Below, one piece after another: positions 16,886 through 25,916 of a stretch of DNA of 64,000 nt. How positions within the stretch are numbered: position 1 is the stretch's first letter; the number at the start of each line of letters is the position of its first letter. The notes under the pieces are model-generated. The model was given only the letters and a program-made list of their open reading frames with translations, had not been told where the DNA came from and searched no databases. Origin of the DNA: DASRHT01 sp035293765 (GTDB lineage Bacteria; Chloroflexota; Ktedonobacteria; Ktedonobacterales; Ktedonobacteraceae); contig DATGMF010000026.1 of assembly GCA_035293765.1 (NCBI GenBank), forward strand, positions 1 through 64,000, written 5' to 3'. The translations under genes and the position numbers were made by a program.

Positions 16886-17752
16886 ATGAGAATCTACGGG
16901 CTTGATTTCACCAGTGTTCCCTCGCGCAGGAAACCTATCACCTGCGCTGCCTGCGATCTTCAAGACGGCCTTCTACAAGTACAGGATTTCCAGAGCCTCA
17001 CCAGCTTTGAAGACTTTGAAAACTTTCTTCGTTCGGATGGTCCCTGGCTGGCGGCGCTCGACTTCCCCTTTGGACAACCGCGCAAACTGATTAAAAACCT
17101 CGGATGGCCGCAAAATTGGGCAGATTACATGCAAATCATTGCGTTGATGGACAAAAAGCAGTTTGAAGCAATCTTGACGCGTTACCAGGAGGGTAGGCCG
17201 GCGGGCGATAAGCAGCATTTGAGGGTCGCCGATATCCTGGCGAACGCTCGCAGTCCCATGATGATGTACCGCGTGCCCGTGGGCAAAATGTTTTTTGAAG
17301 GTGCCACACGCCTGCTGAGATCAGAAGTAAGTATTTTGCCTTGTCGCCCCACTCATGACAACCGGATAGTCTTTGAAGGCTACCCGGCCCTGGTTGCGCG
17401 CAGGTTGATCGGGAAGCGCAGTTATAAGAGCGATGAACGCGAGAAGCAGACACCGGACAGGGAGATGGCGCGCAAAGAAATTGTTGATGGTTTACATTCG
17501 GATAAGATACTGAAAAGTTATGGCTTGCGAATTGGGCTACCTGGCGCGATGGCCGAAATGCTTATAAGGGATGCGACGGGTGATAGATTGGATGCAGTGT
17601 TGTGCGCGGTGCAGGCCGGGTGGGCTTTTCTACAAAGAGATGGAGAGTATGGGATACCAGCGGATTGTGATGTGATGGAGGGGTGGATTGTTGATCCTGC
17701 TATCACACCAATACACCCGCAATCCCCACCAGCGTCACCACCACCCCAATGA
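16886..17752 (+). CDS. DUF429 family protein
   Basis: 288 residues from ATG 16886, directly after the GTPase gene. It begins YGLDFTSVPSRRKPITCA, the typical DUF429 start, with the RNase H-like strand order and an Asp in LDF. A second acidic motif is LAALDFPFGQPRK, and it has a C-terminal RDATGDRLDAVLCAVQA. The DUF429 fold suggests a nuclease or nucleotide-binding activity, not proven. The proline-rich C-terminus overlaps the convergent transporter gene by 50 bases. Confidence 0.8.
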   Translation: MRIYGLDFTSVPSRRKPITCAACDLQDGLLQVQDFQSLTSFEDFENFLRSDGPWLAALDFPFGQPRKLIKNLGWPQNWADYMQIIALMDKKQFEAILTRYQEGRPAGDKQHLRVADILANARSPMMMYRVPVGKMFFEGATRLLRSEVSILPCRPTHDNRIVFEGYPALVARRLIGKRSYKSDEREKQTPDREMARKEIVDGLHSDKILKSYGLRIGLPGAMAEMLIRDATGDRLDAVLCAVQAGWAFLQRDGEYGIPADCDVMEGWIVDPAITPIHPQSPPASPPPQ

Positions 17753-18623
17753 TCGTCGTAATCGAGGGTATTTCTCCAAGCAACCAGATACCGAGTATGA
17801 TGCCGCCGGTTACCTCTTGCGTGGCGATCAGGTTGGCATAGGTCGCGTGAACGTTGCGCACGGCAGCATTGTAGAGGGTATGCCCGAAGCCGAGTGGAAG
17901 AACGCCCAGCGCTATTACTGCTCCTACCGCTCTCAAGGGATATGCATGCTGGAAGGCGAGATAGAGCGTGACGGGTAGCAGCCAGAGGGCTGCCAGTCCG
18001 TAGACGTTGGTCGTGTAGCGGAATAGTGGGTGGCGGTCGCGCTCTCCTCGCCCGGCCACCGAATACACGGCGAAGCAGAAGCCCGAAAGCAAGGCCATTC
18101 CATCGCCAAGGATCATGCATTGGCCGCTGCCGGATAGCGAGCAGGCCGTGTAGTGCGGCTGGAAACCGGCCATAATAGCGATCCCCACTATCGCCACACC
18201 GATTCCCACATATTTCCGGCGCGGCAACGGTTCGCGCAGGATGAATGCTGAGAAGAGCGTTGCGAAGACCGGCGATGTGTAGGCGAGGGCAAGTGAATGA
18301 GCAATTGTGGTAAAACTGAGCGAAGCGATGTAGAAAATAAAGTGCAGGGCCGTTACAAGGCCATAGAAGAGAAAACGCGGCAGTTCCTGCCTTTTCAATA
18401 ACAGGCGCTGTCGCGTGATGAGACCCATGACCGCAACCAGCAGCGTGGCAATCGCTAAACGCCAGAAAGCGACTTCAACGGAACTGAACGGTTGTGACCA
18501 GCGTACAAAAATCGGGCTGGTTGAGAAAAAGACGACGGCGATACACACATAAAGCAAGCCCAGCTTTGATTGTTTTACCGGAATCTGGACTGTTGATGCT
18601 GGAGCTTCCTCGAGTTCTTCCAT
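17703..18623 (-). CDS. EamA-family (DMT) transporter
   Basis: 306 residues with ten membrane helices arranged as two EamA repeats of five. The first repeat contains FVRWSQPFSSVEVAFWR, and the second starts after the FRYTTNVYG segment. It belongs to the drug/metabolite transporter superfamily, which exports amino acids, nucleotides or metabolites. The specific cargo is unknown. It is the last gene of a four-gene minus-strand operon with 14-31 base gaps, and its 3' end overlaps the convergent DUF429 gene. Confidence 0.85.
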   Translation of the reverse strand: MEELEEAPASTVQIPVKQSKLGLLYVCIAVVFFSTSPIFVRWSQPFSSVEVAFWRLAIATLLVAVMGLITRQRLLLKRQELPRFLFYGLVTALHFIFYIASLSFTTIAHSLALAYTSPVFATLFSAFILREPLPRRKYVGIGVAIVGIAIMAGFQPHYTACSLSGSGQCMILGDGMALLSGFCFAVYSVAGRGERDRHPLFRYTTNVYGLAALWLLPVTLYLAFQHAYPLRAVGAVIALGVLPLGFGHTLYNAAVRNVHATYANLIATQEVTGGIILGIWLLGEIPSITTIIGVVVTLVGIAGVLV

Positions 18624-18638
18624 CTTACATACGCTGTC

Positions 18639-19100
18639 TTAGTTGCGCAGGGTCGCGATCAGACGTTTTGGGAGCAACAATAGTTCGATGGCATGGATGG
18701 GACTGCTAACCAGCACATCGGCGGCCTGGAGCGCGCTGCTGGCTACTCCTTCTCCCGCGAGCACCGCTATGCCGATGGCGGCGATTTTGAGCATACCCGC
18801 GTCATTCGCGCCGTTTCCTATAGCCACAACACTCTCAGGGCCTAGCTTTTTCACATAATCTACCTTATCCTCGCCCGTATTGATTTTCTGAAGCGGGTAG
18901 CCAAGGACATCTTCGATCTCTTGCAGATTGCCATGAGAGCCTGCCGTCAGCAAATGGATCGAGAGGTGCGCGCTTAACGTTTCCAGGCGATCCGCGACCT
19001 CTACAAGCGGCACTCCATCGACAGCGAGGGTGCCGTTGATGTCAAAAACTGCGTGATGAAGCTCATAGGAGCCTCGTTGAGGAATATCTATGCGTATCAT
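18639..19100 (-). CDS. HAD-superfamily protein, soluble P-type ATPase-like
   Basis: 153 residues. HAD motif I is FDINGTL (residues 19-25), where the usual second Asp (DxDGT) is Asn. Motif II is the Thr in LLTAG, and motif III/IV are the Lys-containing GEDKVDYV segment and GNGANDAGML. The cap is missing, as in small C0 HAD proteins. The 'DxNGT...GNGANDA' pattern resembles the phosphorylation domain of P-type ATPases existing as a stand-alone protein. Phosphatase activity is plausible, but the DxN variant makes the substrate and mechanism uncertain. Second-last gene of the minus-strand operon. Confidence 0.75.
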   Translation of the reverse strand: MIRIDIPQRGSYELHHAVFDINGTLAVDGVPLVEVADRLETLSAHLSIHLLTAGSHGNLQEIEDVLGYPLQKINTGEDKVDYVKKLGPESVVAIGNGANDAGMLKIAAIGIAVLAGEGVASSALQAADVLVSSPIHAIELLLLPKRLIATLRN

Positions 19101-19114
19101 ATCTATCTCATTCG

Positions 19115-19564
19115 TCAGCTAATCGCATACAAGCGTTCGCGCCTGCCTTGTTTTGATTCCTCTGTCGCGCCCATACCTGCCAGCGCTAATGCTGCCGAGA
19201 GACGTATAGGACGCGGTAGCCGTCTATTATGGGACATGTGCCGCAGTGGTGTTACTGTTCTGGCGTCGTTCAATAACGTCAGTAGCCAGACGACGGATTG
19301 GCGCTCATGCGGGTCGTCGCGCTGTAGCGAGCGCACAAGCTGCGGGGCAAAATGATTTCCGAACGTCGCTGCTCCCAGGAGCAACTGTTGCCGTATTTCG
19401 GCGGTGTTAAGCGTTGAATTGGTGGCAAGCTGGATAAGCTCGTTTACCTTCAGGTGCATCTGCCTGCGAGACTCCAAGACCTCAAGCTCCACAACGTTCC
19501 GGCGATGCTGGTGTGCATTGGCTTCAGCTTCTTGCCGGAACAGCCTGCTGTCCCATTTTTCCAT
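19115..19564 (-). CDS. HEAT-like helical repeat protein
   Basis: 149 residues from ATG 19564 (GGAAGGA upstream). A charged N-terminal helix is followed by three or four amphipathic helix pairs, for example LLLGAATFGNHFAPQLVRSL, then HERQSVVWLLTLLND and IRLSAALALAGMG. The pattern of a short protein with A-L-L-A-G-M-G helices resembles HEAT/PBS-type repeats. No catalytic motif. Between the DUF402 and HAD genes in the same operon; probably a protein-interaction module. Confidence 0.6.
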   Translation of the reverse strand: MEKWDSRLFRQEAEANAHQHRRNVVELEVLESRRQMHLKVNELIQLATNSTLNTAEIRQQLLLGAATFGNHFAPQLVRSLQRDDPHERQSVVWLLTLLNDARTVTPLRHMSHNRRLPRPIRLSAALALAGMGATEESKQGRRERLYAIS

Positions 19565-19598
19565 CAAGATTTGTCCTTCCAGGGGTTTCCGGTAGCCC

Positions 19599-20072
19599 TT
19601 ATGATTGTAACGATAGTGCTGAAAATGGCCCTTTTCGCGCTGAGATCAGTTCTAAAAGCTGCTGCAATCCTTGACGTGCTCCCTTGCGTTGCTCGTCGCT
19701 GAGCGTTGTGTCAGATTCGAACTCATTTTCATCCAGGATTAGTGTCTTTCCGCCTGGATCAACCCAGACGTCAAGCAAGAGATCGATTTGTTTGATATAT
19801 TCACCAGAGATTGATGCGGGTTCGGCGATATTGCAGTACCACCCTTTTCGCCTGCCGCCGGCTCTGGCGATATCGAAAATATTAAACCATCTATCAGTAT
19901 AATAGTATTCAACAAAGCTATCGCCTGGTTCGAATTGAGTATATCCCAGGTCTTTCACAGGCTGCTTCCAGTATGCTTGAATCACCACCCCATCATGGAG
20001 ATGCTCGATAACTTCGCCCGAATACTGAATTTTTGCTTCGCCTCGCGGATTCTGTTTGACAACGGTAATCAT
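19599..20072 (-). CDS. DUF402 family protein
   Basis: 157 residues. It contains the DUF402 beta-barrel pattern: a start VVKQNPRGEAKIQYSGEV, then WFNIFDIARAGGRRKGWYCN. The key acidic segment is QIDLLLDVWVDPGG followed by LDENEFE. Relatives include nucleoside tri/diphosphate phosphatases and FomD, in which Asp/Glu residues of the DLxLD..V..DG motif bind metal. These acidic positions are present here (ID, LD, VDP). First gene of the four-gene minus-strand operon. Confidence 0.75.
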   Translation of the reverse strand: MITVVKQNPRGEAKIQYSGEVIEHLHDGVVIQAYWKQPVKDLGYTQFEPGDSFVEYYYTDRWFNIFDIARAGGRRKGWYCNIAEPASISGEYIKQIDLLLDVWVDPGGKTLILDENEFESDTTLSDEQRKGARQGLQQLLELISARKGPFSALSLQS

Positions 20073-20350
20073 AAGCTACTGCCTGGGTTGCTGGCACCTT
20101 TCATGATGGCTAACTCTCTGATAGTGTACATTATCCTCACTCGATATGCAAATATTTGTAAGGGTTGAAGCTACTTGTGAGAAGTCCAAAAGTCCTACGT
20201 TGACCGGTGTGAGATTTATCCATATCCGGGGAGAATAGGAAGGCTTGAAAAGCAGGGCTACAACACATATATGGGTAAAATGAACGTAATTGATCGGGTA
20301 TTTTTGCCTACCCCTTTTCAAATTGTGCGGTTCTATGTTACACTGTCGTC

Positions 20351-20434
20351 GGAGGGATGGCAGAGTGGACTATTGCGGCTGTCTTGAAAACAGCTGGGTT
20401 AACCGCCCCGGGGGTTCGAATCCCTCTCCCTCCG
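20351..20434 (+). tRNA. tRNA-Ser (anticodon TGA)
   Basis: An 84-base class II tRNA: acceptor GGAGGGA/TCCCTCC, anticodon stem GCTGT/ACAGC with loop CTTGAAA, a long variable arm (GGGTTAACCGCCCC) and a T-loop TTCGAAT. The anticodon TGA reads UCA. CCA is not encoded. Confidence 0.95.
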
Positions 20435-20437
20435 TAT

Positions 20438-20468
20438 AAAGCAGAACACATTAACACAACCTGCTTTT
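20438..20468 (+). terminator. tRNA-Ser terminator
   Basis: AAAGCAG (20438-20444) pairs with CTGCTTT (20461-20467), followed by a short T tract, immediately after the tRNA. Confidence 0.55.
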
Positions 20469-20669
20469 CCTGTGCTCTCTTCTCAAAGGCAGGACAGAAC
20501 GATTCTTGGCGACGGTGCCTGGCACTTATTGGCCTGGCGACGAGCGGTATCTGGTATATTATGCTGTATCGTATGTAATCGTAGAGGACTCTTGTGCTGG
20601 CGAACATATTGAGAAAATAGTGTGCTCGCCGTATATCGAGAGCCGTTTTGGGACGGACGGTGAATTACT

Positions 20670-22100
20670 GTGTCACTGATAGGTACGTTAGAGCAATTAA
20701 GTCTGGCAAATATTTTACAGCGTATCGAGATGTATGAAAAGAACGGTATGCTGGTATTGCAGCAAGGGGAGACATGGGCAGAGCTCTACATTCGAGGGGG
20801 ACGGCTGATATGCATTGGGCCTGTTCGTACTGCGATGACCCTCGGAGAGCAATTGTTACAGGATGGCATTATTTCGCCGCAGGCTTTGCAGGACACCTAT
20901 CAAACTCTACGGGAAACGCAGCCGGGTGAAACGCGCGTTGCCCTGGCACTGATGGATCGCGGGCAGCTGGGGCATGAGGATTTACGCGGGTGGGCCACGA
21001 AAAAGGCCCTTGCCGCCTTAAAAATCCTGCTCACATGGACAAGTGGGGAGATCTATTTTGAGGAAGATGTCGCGCCCACCTCCGACCGCTTGTTAGTGGC
21101 ACTTTCTATTTCCACTTTGCTTTCTTCGCTATCTGCATCGTCTCCCCCATCTCAACAGCCTGCTTTGGACAAATTCTATCCCAGTAACAGGCAGGCGATA
21201 CCTGCGACGCCGGTTCCTACCGCGAAATTCCCTCCGTCGCAAGATACGCCTGAGGTTTCTACGTTGACCAGTACCGGGCAGTTTTTGCTCGATGCGATAC
21301 CAGATGAAATGTCCTTTCCCTCTACCGGCGCTCTGGCGCCAACTTTTACAACTCCTGAAAATCCGCTCTCTGCCTCCCTTGCTGGAAGTCAGGCACCCTT
21401 CGCTCCGGCGATTACAACCTCTCTCGGTAATCCTCTTTCTGCTTCGCTTCCTGGTATCCAGATGCCATCGACGCCGGCTGCGTCGTTTACACCTCCTCAG
21501 CCGGTGACGATGCCTGTGACGCCAAAATATGTTGATACCTCATTTATGCGGCCTGAGATGGTGCTTGTGCCGGTTGATCTCTCCGCTTTGCGCGAGCAGA
21601 ATCCTTCTGTGCAATTGACGCCAGAGCAGTGGCGACTCCTGACGCATGTGGATGGTCGTACTTCCCTGCAAGTGGCCTGTCAAGATCTTGGTCTACTGCC
21701 GGAGCAGATTTGCTCTATTGCCGGTTCACTCCTGGCGGAGGGGCTTATTCAGCTTTCCATGCCAACGGGGGCGTTACCGATGAATGAGTTATCGCCGGTT
21801 TCGCAGGGGCTGGTTACTGCCGGTTTGAGTAATGGATATGTTGCTCCCGGGCCTGCTGCTGCCCCCGTCCAACCCTGGTCTTCGGGCTTCTCTCCGTCTG
21901 AGAGTAAGCCTTATTTTGCTTCTTCGTTGCCATTTGAGACACAATCACAATGGGGCAACGGGGCAAACGGGGCTATTTTTGTGCCTGGACAGGGATGGGT
22001 TGCTTCTCCTCAATCGCTCCAGCCGGAGAACTCATCAGGGATGTTCAACGGGAGTAGCGTTTATACTCCAGCAGGAAGCCAGAGGAATCAGCTCTACTAA
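20670..22100 (+). CDS. DUF4388 (PatA/FrzS-like) protein with Pro-rich linker
   Basis: 476 residues from GTG 20670. The N-terminal DUF4388 domain (about 1-160) begins MSLIGTLEQLSLANILQRIE and contains NGMLVLQQGETWAELYIRGG. Relatives are cyanobacterial PatA and myxobacterial signalling proteins. It is followed by a long Pro/Ser/Thr/Ala-rich linker (about 165-300) with two imperfect copies of NPLSASLxGxQxP. A second folded segment (about 305-375, TPEQWRLLTHVDGRTSLQV) resembles the winged-helix DUF4388-associated domain. The C-terminus is low complexity. It is 20 bases from an AAA+ regulator gene, suggesting a joint signalling role. Confidence 0.78.
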   Translation: MSLIGTLEQLSLANILQRIEMYEKNGMLVLQQGETWAELYIRGGRLICIGPVRTAMTLGEQLLQDGIISPQALQDTYQTLRETQPGETRVALALMDRGQLGHEDLRGWATKKALAALKILLTWTSGEIYFEEDVAPTSDRLLVALSISTLLSSLSASSPPSQQPALDKFYPSNRQAIPATPVPTAKFPPSQDTPEVSTLTSTGQFLLDAIPDEMSFPSTGALAPTFTTPENPLSASLAGSQAPFAPAITTSLGNPLSASLPGIQMPSTPAASFTPPQPVTMPVTPKYVDTSFMRPEMVLVPVDLSALREQNPSVQLTPEQWRLLTHVDGRTSLQVACQDLGLLPEQICSIAGSLLAEGLIQLSMPTGALPMNELSPVSQGLVTAGLSNGYVAPGPAAAPVQPWSSGFSPSESKPYFASSLPFETQSQWGNGANGAIFVPGQGWVASPQSLQPENSSGMFNGSSVYTPAGSQRNQLY

Positions 22101-22120
22101 TCGATATTACAATACCAGAG

Positions 22121-23182
22121 GTGGTACGTGTGAAGGGTCGGGTCTTGCCTGCTTGCCAAAAACCGTTGGCAGCGGATGAAAATAACTGTCTGATCCCAGG
22201 TATGATTGTTGGACGTAGCTTGACCATGCAGGCCGTAGCGGCGATTGTTCGCCAGATTGCTATGTATCCGACGACAACGGTATTGCTTCAAGGGGAGAGT
22301 GGGACAGGAAAAGAAATCGTTGCGCGCGCAATTCATGCGTTAAGCAATCATACGGCCTATCAGTTCGTCGATATCAATTGTGCTGCAATTCCCGAAACCC
22401 TCCTTGAAACCGAGCTTTTTGGTACTGAAGCAGGAGCTTTTACGGATGCGAAGGTTGCTCGCGAAGGCTATCTCCTGCGAGCCGATGGCGGGACGCTTTT
22501 TCTCGATGAAATTGGTTCAATGCCATCGGGTTTACAGGCGAAGCTCCTGCGCTTTATTGAAAACCGCACCTTTCGCCGTGTTGGGAGCACAAAAGAGATT
22601 CACGTTGACCTGCGCATAATTTCTGCTACCAATGTGGATCTACAAGCTGCTGTCGCCCGTAACGCCTTCCGTGACGATCTCTTTTATCGCTTAAAGGTGA
22701 TTACCATTACGCTGCCCCCTTTGCGAGAGCGTCCCGAGGACATTGAGTCTCTGGTAGAGCACTTTTTACGGCTTCATAGTGCTGAGGGGATGCCGCCATT
22801 GCGTATCAGTGAGGAGGCAATGGAGCTGCTTTTACATTATCATTGGCCTGGAAATATTCGTGAGTTACGCAGCGTCATCCAGCGCGGTCAGATTTTGTGC
22901 GATAACAATATCATTCTCCCTAAGGATTTACCAGAAGCGATTCTCCAGGGGAGAACGAATGACAGCCAGCGTTTACAGGAGCTGCGACAGCAGTTGCACC
23001 TGCCGCCGGAAGGAATTGACCTGCTCGCTTTCCTGAGAAAAATCGAGCATACCTTCATTCAAGAGGCTCTTGAACGATGTAATGGCAACCGGGTGCGGGC
23101 TGCAAGCTTACTTGGCATGTCCAGAGATCAACTGCGCTATCGCATTCCGCCTGCAAGAACTGCTTGTACGTCAGAGGACTAG
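22121..23182 (+). CDS. AAA+ enhancer-binding-type regulator with Fis-like HTH
   Basis: 353 residues from GTG 22121; GTG 22130 fits the AGAGGTGG site better and would remove three residues. It has no receiver domain. The sigma54-activator AAA+ domain (about 25-260) has Walker A GESGTGKE (58-65), Walker B GTLFLDE (124-130) and the arginine-finger region FRDDLFYRLKV. The sigma54-contact loop, normally GAFTGA, reads GAFTDA (105-110). The C-terminal Fis-type helix-turn-helix is RVRAASLLGMSRDQLRYRI. The changed loop means it may not remodel sigma54 in the usual way. It lies next to a DUF4388 gene, likely one unit. Confidence 0.82.
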   Translation: MVRVKGRVLPACQKPLAADENNCLIPGMIVGRSLTMQAVAAIVRQIAMYPTTTVLLQGESGTGKEIVARAIHALSNHTAYQFVDINCAAIPETLLETELFGTEAGAFTDAKVAREGYLLRADGGTLFLDEIGSMPSGLQAKLLRFIENRTFRRVGSTKEIHVDLRIISATNVDLQAAVARNAFRDDLFYRLKVITITLPPLRERPEDIESLVEHFLRLHSAEGMPPLRISEEAMELLLHYHWPGNIRELRSVIQRGQILCDNNIILPKDLPEAILQGRTNDSQRLQELRQQLHLPPEGIDLLAFLRKIEHTFIQEALERCNGNRVRAASLLGMSRDQLRYRIPPARTACTSED

Positions 23183-23190
23183 CGATATAG

Positions 23191-24411
23191 TTATATCTCG
23201 GGCCGGTCAAGCATGATAGCTTTTGCCGTCTCTCCAGGCGCTACCGTCACGCCTCCCTCCGGTACAATTATCAGAGCGTTGGCATTGAGAAGGGAGGTCA
23301 TGATATTGGAGCCCTGATTGCCAGTGGTGCGGGCGATGAAATGGTTATCGCGCCACTCAACATGCGCCCGTACATAATGACGCCGCATTGCTCGATCCTG
23401 CACGCCATCTTCAACAATGACATCGATCTGTGGTCTGGTTAAGCGCGCATGTCCCATCATTTTGCGTAGCACCGGGCGTCCGAACAGTTCGAAGGTAACG
23501 GCGCTGGAGACCGGGTTGCCGGGGAGTCCGAGCAGCGGAACGCCACTAATATATCCAAAGGCAACTGGCTTGCCTGGGCGCATGTTGATACGCCAGAAGT
23601 TGATCTTTCCTTGCTCCTGCATAATATCCTTCACCAGATCGAAATCACCCACGGAGACGCCGCCGGAGGTCAGGATAAGATCGTATTTGATGGCTTCGCT
23701 AAACTTTTCGCGCAGGCTCTCAACGGTATCGCGTGCTACCCCCAGGCGAACAGCTTCTCCTCCCGCCTGTTTAACGGCTGCCTCAAGCAGATAGCTATTG
23801 CTATTGCGGATCTTTCCTGGCTGTAGCGGCTCATCTACATCGATCACCTCGTCTCCCGTGCCTAAAATGGCGACGCGTGGACGGCGTGTGACTGGAACCG
23901 TGGCCCATCCCAGCGTTGCCAGGATGCCGATTTCCCAGGCTCGGATTTCTGTTCCGTGCAACAGAACCGTCTGTCCTCGACGCATATCCTCCCCGGCTGG
24001 ACGAATATTATTGCCTGGAGTCACTGCTTGCAAGATTTCTACCCACTCGCTCTCGGGGCCATCTGAACGCGTGAGCTCTACCTGGATGACTGCATCCGCA
24101 CCCGGTGGTACGGGAGCGCCGGTCATGATGCGCATGGCTGTGCCAGCCTCAACGGCATGATCGGCCATGTAGCCTGCTGCCACGCTGCCGCTGATACGAA
24201 GGCGAGGAGGCGTGCCATTGCGAGGTTTGCTATCCTGACTGAGAAGCGCGAAACCATCCATAGCAGAGTTGGCGAACGGGGGAATATCCTCCTGAGCAAT
24301 GATATCCTGTGCCAACACCAGCCCGAGCGATTGAGAGAGTGGAACCTGTGTTATAGCTAGCGGCTTGATTTCCGCGAGTATGCGTTCGAGTGCCTCTTCG
24401 ACGCTAATCAT
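23191..24411 (-). CDS. moeA: Molybdopterin molybdenumtransferase MoeA
   Basis: 406 residues, the normal length for MoeA. Domains are in the usual order. The N-terminal part has LGLVLAQDI and PPFANSAMDGFAL. The MPT-binding domain has LTSGGVSVGDFD (about residues 252-263) and LPGNPVSS. The C-terminal beta-domain ends with IVPEGGVTVAPGE. It inserts molybdate into adenylylated molybdopterin to finish the molybdenum cofactor. No other moa/mob gene is in the window. The gene is convergent with the AAA+ regulator and separated from it by eight bases. Confidence 0.95.
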   Translation of the reverse strand: MISVEEALERILAEIKPLAITQVPLSQSLGLVLAQDIIAQEDIPPFANSAMDGFALLSQDSKPRNGTPPRLRISGSVAAGYMADHAVEAGTAMRIMTGAPVPPGADAVIQVELTRSDGPESEWVEILQAVTPGNNIRPAGEDMRRGQTVLLHGTEIRAWEIGILATLGWATVPVTRRPRVAILGTGDEVIDVDEPLQPGKIRNSNSYLLEAAVKQAGGEAVRLGVARDTVESLREKFSEAIKYDLILTSGGVSVGDFDLVKDIMQEQGKINFWRINMRPGKPVAFGYISGVPLLGLPGNPVSSAVTFELFGRPVLRKMMGHARLTRPQIDVIVEDGVQDRAMRRHYVRAHVEWRDNHFIARTTGNQGSNIMTSLLNANALIIVPEGGVTVAPGETAKAIMLDRPEI

Positions 24412-24505
24412 TGATGATGCCTCCTCACATAAGCGTTATACGATGTTTTTGTTGTGGCAATGAAGCAAGATCTTACCCCATTATCGCACTTGCTAGCAAC
24501 TATGC

Positions 24506-24551
24506 AGAGAAGCCTGACGAGCTTAAATAAGGTTGCTCATCAGGCTTCTCT
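24506..24551 (-). terminator. Hairpin after tRNA-Glu
   Basis: A 17-bp stem with one mismatch (24506-24522 with 24535-24551), just downstream of tRNA-Glu on the minus strand. There is no long T-run. Confidence 0.55.
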
Positions 24552-24559
24552 GGAAAATA

Positions 24560-24633
24560 TACCTCGTACGGGAGTCGAACCCGTGATCTCCGCCTTGAAA
24601 GGGCGGCGTCCTAGGCCACTAGACGAACGAGGC
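24560..24633 (-). tRNA. tRNA-Glu (anticodon TTC)
   Basis: On the minus strand: acceptor GCCTCGT/ACGAGGT (first pair G-T), anticodon stem CCGCC/GGCGG with loop CTTTCAA (anticodon TTC), T-stem ACGGG/CCCGT with loop TTCGACT, discriminator A. CCA is not encoded. Confidence 0.95.
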
Positions 24634-24690
24634 TCAGCGTCTTTGGGCAGGTCAGGAATAGCCATTGGCTTCTGCCGCTCCTGCATTAGG

Positions 24691-24719
24691 ATTGTACTCT
24701 ATTGGTAATGAATTGTCAA
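24691..24719 (-). promoter_or_regulatory. Consensus promoter of tRNA-Glu
   Basis: On the minus strand TTGACA (24719-24714) and TACAAT (24696-24691) are spaced by 17 bases, about 57 bases upstream of the tRNA. This is a near-consensus sigma70 promoter. Confidence 0.75.
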
Positions 24720-24902
24720 GCAAAATTTTAAGAAGATGCGCTTAGCTCTTTTTTATGCCTTTCTGACGGGGAAATTTAAGTATCCGCGCTCTAAGGCATC
24801 TTCAGGCACAGGTTAAGTGGGTGTGCTACAATGTCTGAAGAGAAAGCAGCAGAACAATTACGATCGCAAGCAATATCTGTCAAAATAGATAAAGAGGTTA
24901 TC

Positions 24903-25916
24903 ATGGCAAAGTCGAGACAACGAGATACATCGGCAGCGCAACGGCGCGAACAGACACGCCACCAGCGTCAGCAACGGCTACAGCATGATCAGCGTGCGCA
25001 ATCGTCCAGTCAGAGGCGGAGCAGACAGCAGAAAAATAATCCGTGGCTGCTCGTGGGCATTGTCCTGGTATTGGCCGCCGCTGTGATTGGCTTCTTTTTT
25101 TACATTTCAAACCAGTCGAAGAGTACCGCAGGTGCGGATCAGGCTTTGAAAACGCTCACCAGCGTTGATCCGAAATTGCTGGCGGCTGTTGGTACTGGAA
25201 GTGCCCAGAACTCGATAAGCGCATTAAAGGGTCAGCCGGTACTTAAAGGGACGGATGGCAAGCCTGTTATTCTCTACGTAGGAGGCGAATTTTGTCCGTT
25301 CTGCGCGGCACAACGCTGGGGCATGATCATCGCGCTCAGCCGTTTTGGCACCTTTGGGCCACTAAACCCACTGATATCGTCAGAAAGTAGTATTCCAACT
25401 TACTCCTTTCATACTATGACGTATCAGAGCCAGTACATCGATTTTGTCGCTCGCGAAACCAGCGATAACAATAATCAACCCCTTGATCAGCTTACTCCTG
25501 AGCAAGAGCAACTGGTGCAAAAATTCGATGCTCCTCCCTATATCCAGGGCAATCCCGGGGCAATTCCTTTTATCAGCATAGCAAATCAGCAAGTATCGGC
25601 GGGATCATATTACCCACCTGATACCCTGGCCGGTCTTTCTTACTCGGACATTGCTACCCGCTTGAAAGATCCGAACACGGACGTTTCTAAAGGGATTCTG
25701 GGGACGGCAAACTTTCTGACGGCGGCGATCTGCTCTGTGACGCAAAATCAGCCTGCTAATGTTTGTACGGCCGATCCGATACCGCAGATCCAGAGCACGC
25801 TGCCCAAAGCCTCTGTTGGTCCGGCAGCGATACCAGGAGAGGTTATAGGCGGGCCATATGCTATGATAGATAACGCGAAGGCAAGATTAAGTCATTCCTT
25901 CTTCCTTACGAACTGA
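24903..25916 (+). CDS. DUF929 membrane-anchored thioredoxin-fold protein
   Basis: 337 residues from ATG 24903 (AGAGG five bases before). An in-frame ATG at 24831 would add 24 residues but has a weaker site. A very basic, Gln/Arg-rich cytoplasmic N-terminus (about 1-46) is followed by a membrane helix (48-68). An extracytoplasmic DUF929 domain follows with a redox-type motif C131-P-F-C134 (YVGGEFCPFC). The fold is thioredoxin-like. It may exchange disulphides outside the membrane, perhaps with the VKOR-family protein encoded at 9642, but that link is only inferred. Its 3' end overlaps the convergent gene by 25 bases. Confidence 0.82.
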   Translation: MAKSRQRDTSAAQRREQTRHQRQQRLQHDQRAQSSSQRRSRQQKNNPWLLVGIVLVLAAAVIGFFFYISNQSKSTAGADQALKTLTSVDPKLLAAVGTGSAQNSISALKGQPVLKGTDGKPVILYVGGEFCPFCAAQRWGMIIALSRFGTFGPLNPLISSESSIPTYSFHTMTYQSQYIDFVARETSDNNNQPLDQLTPEQEQLVQKFDAPPYIQGNPGAIPFISIANQQVSAGSYYPPDTLAGLSYSDIATRLKDPNTDVSKGILGTANFLTAAICSVTQNQPANVCTADPIPQIQSTLPKASVGPAAIPGEVIGGPYAMIDNAKARLSHSFFLTN

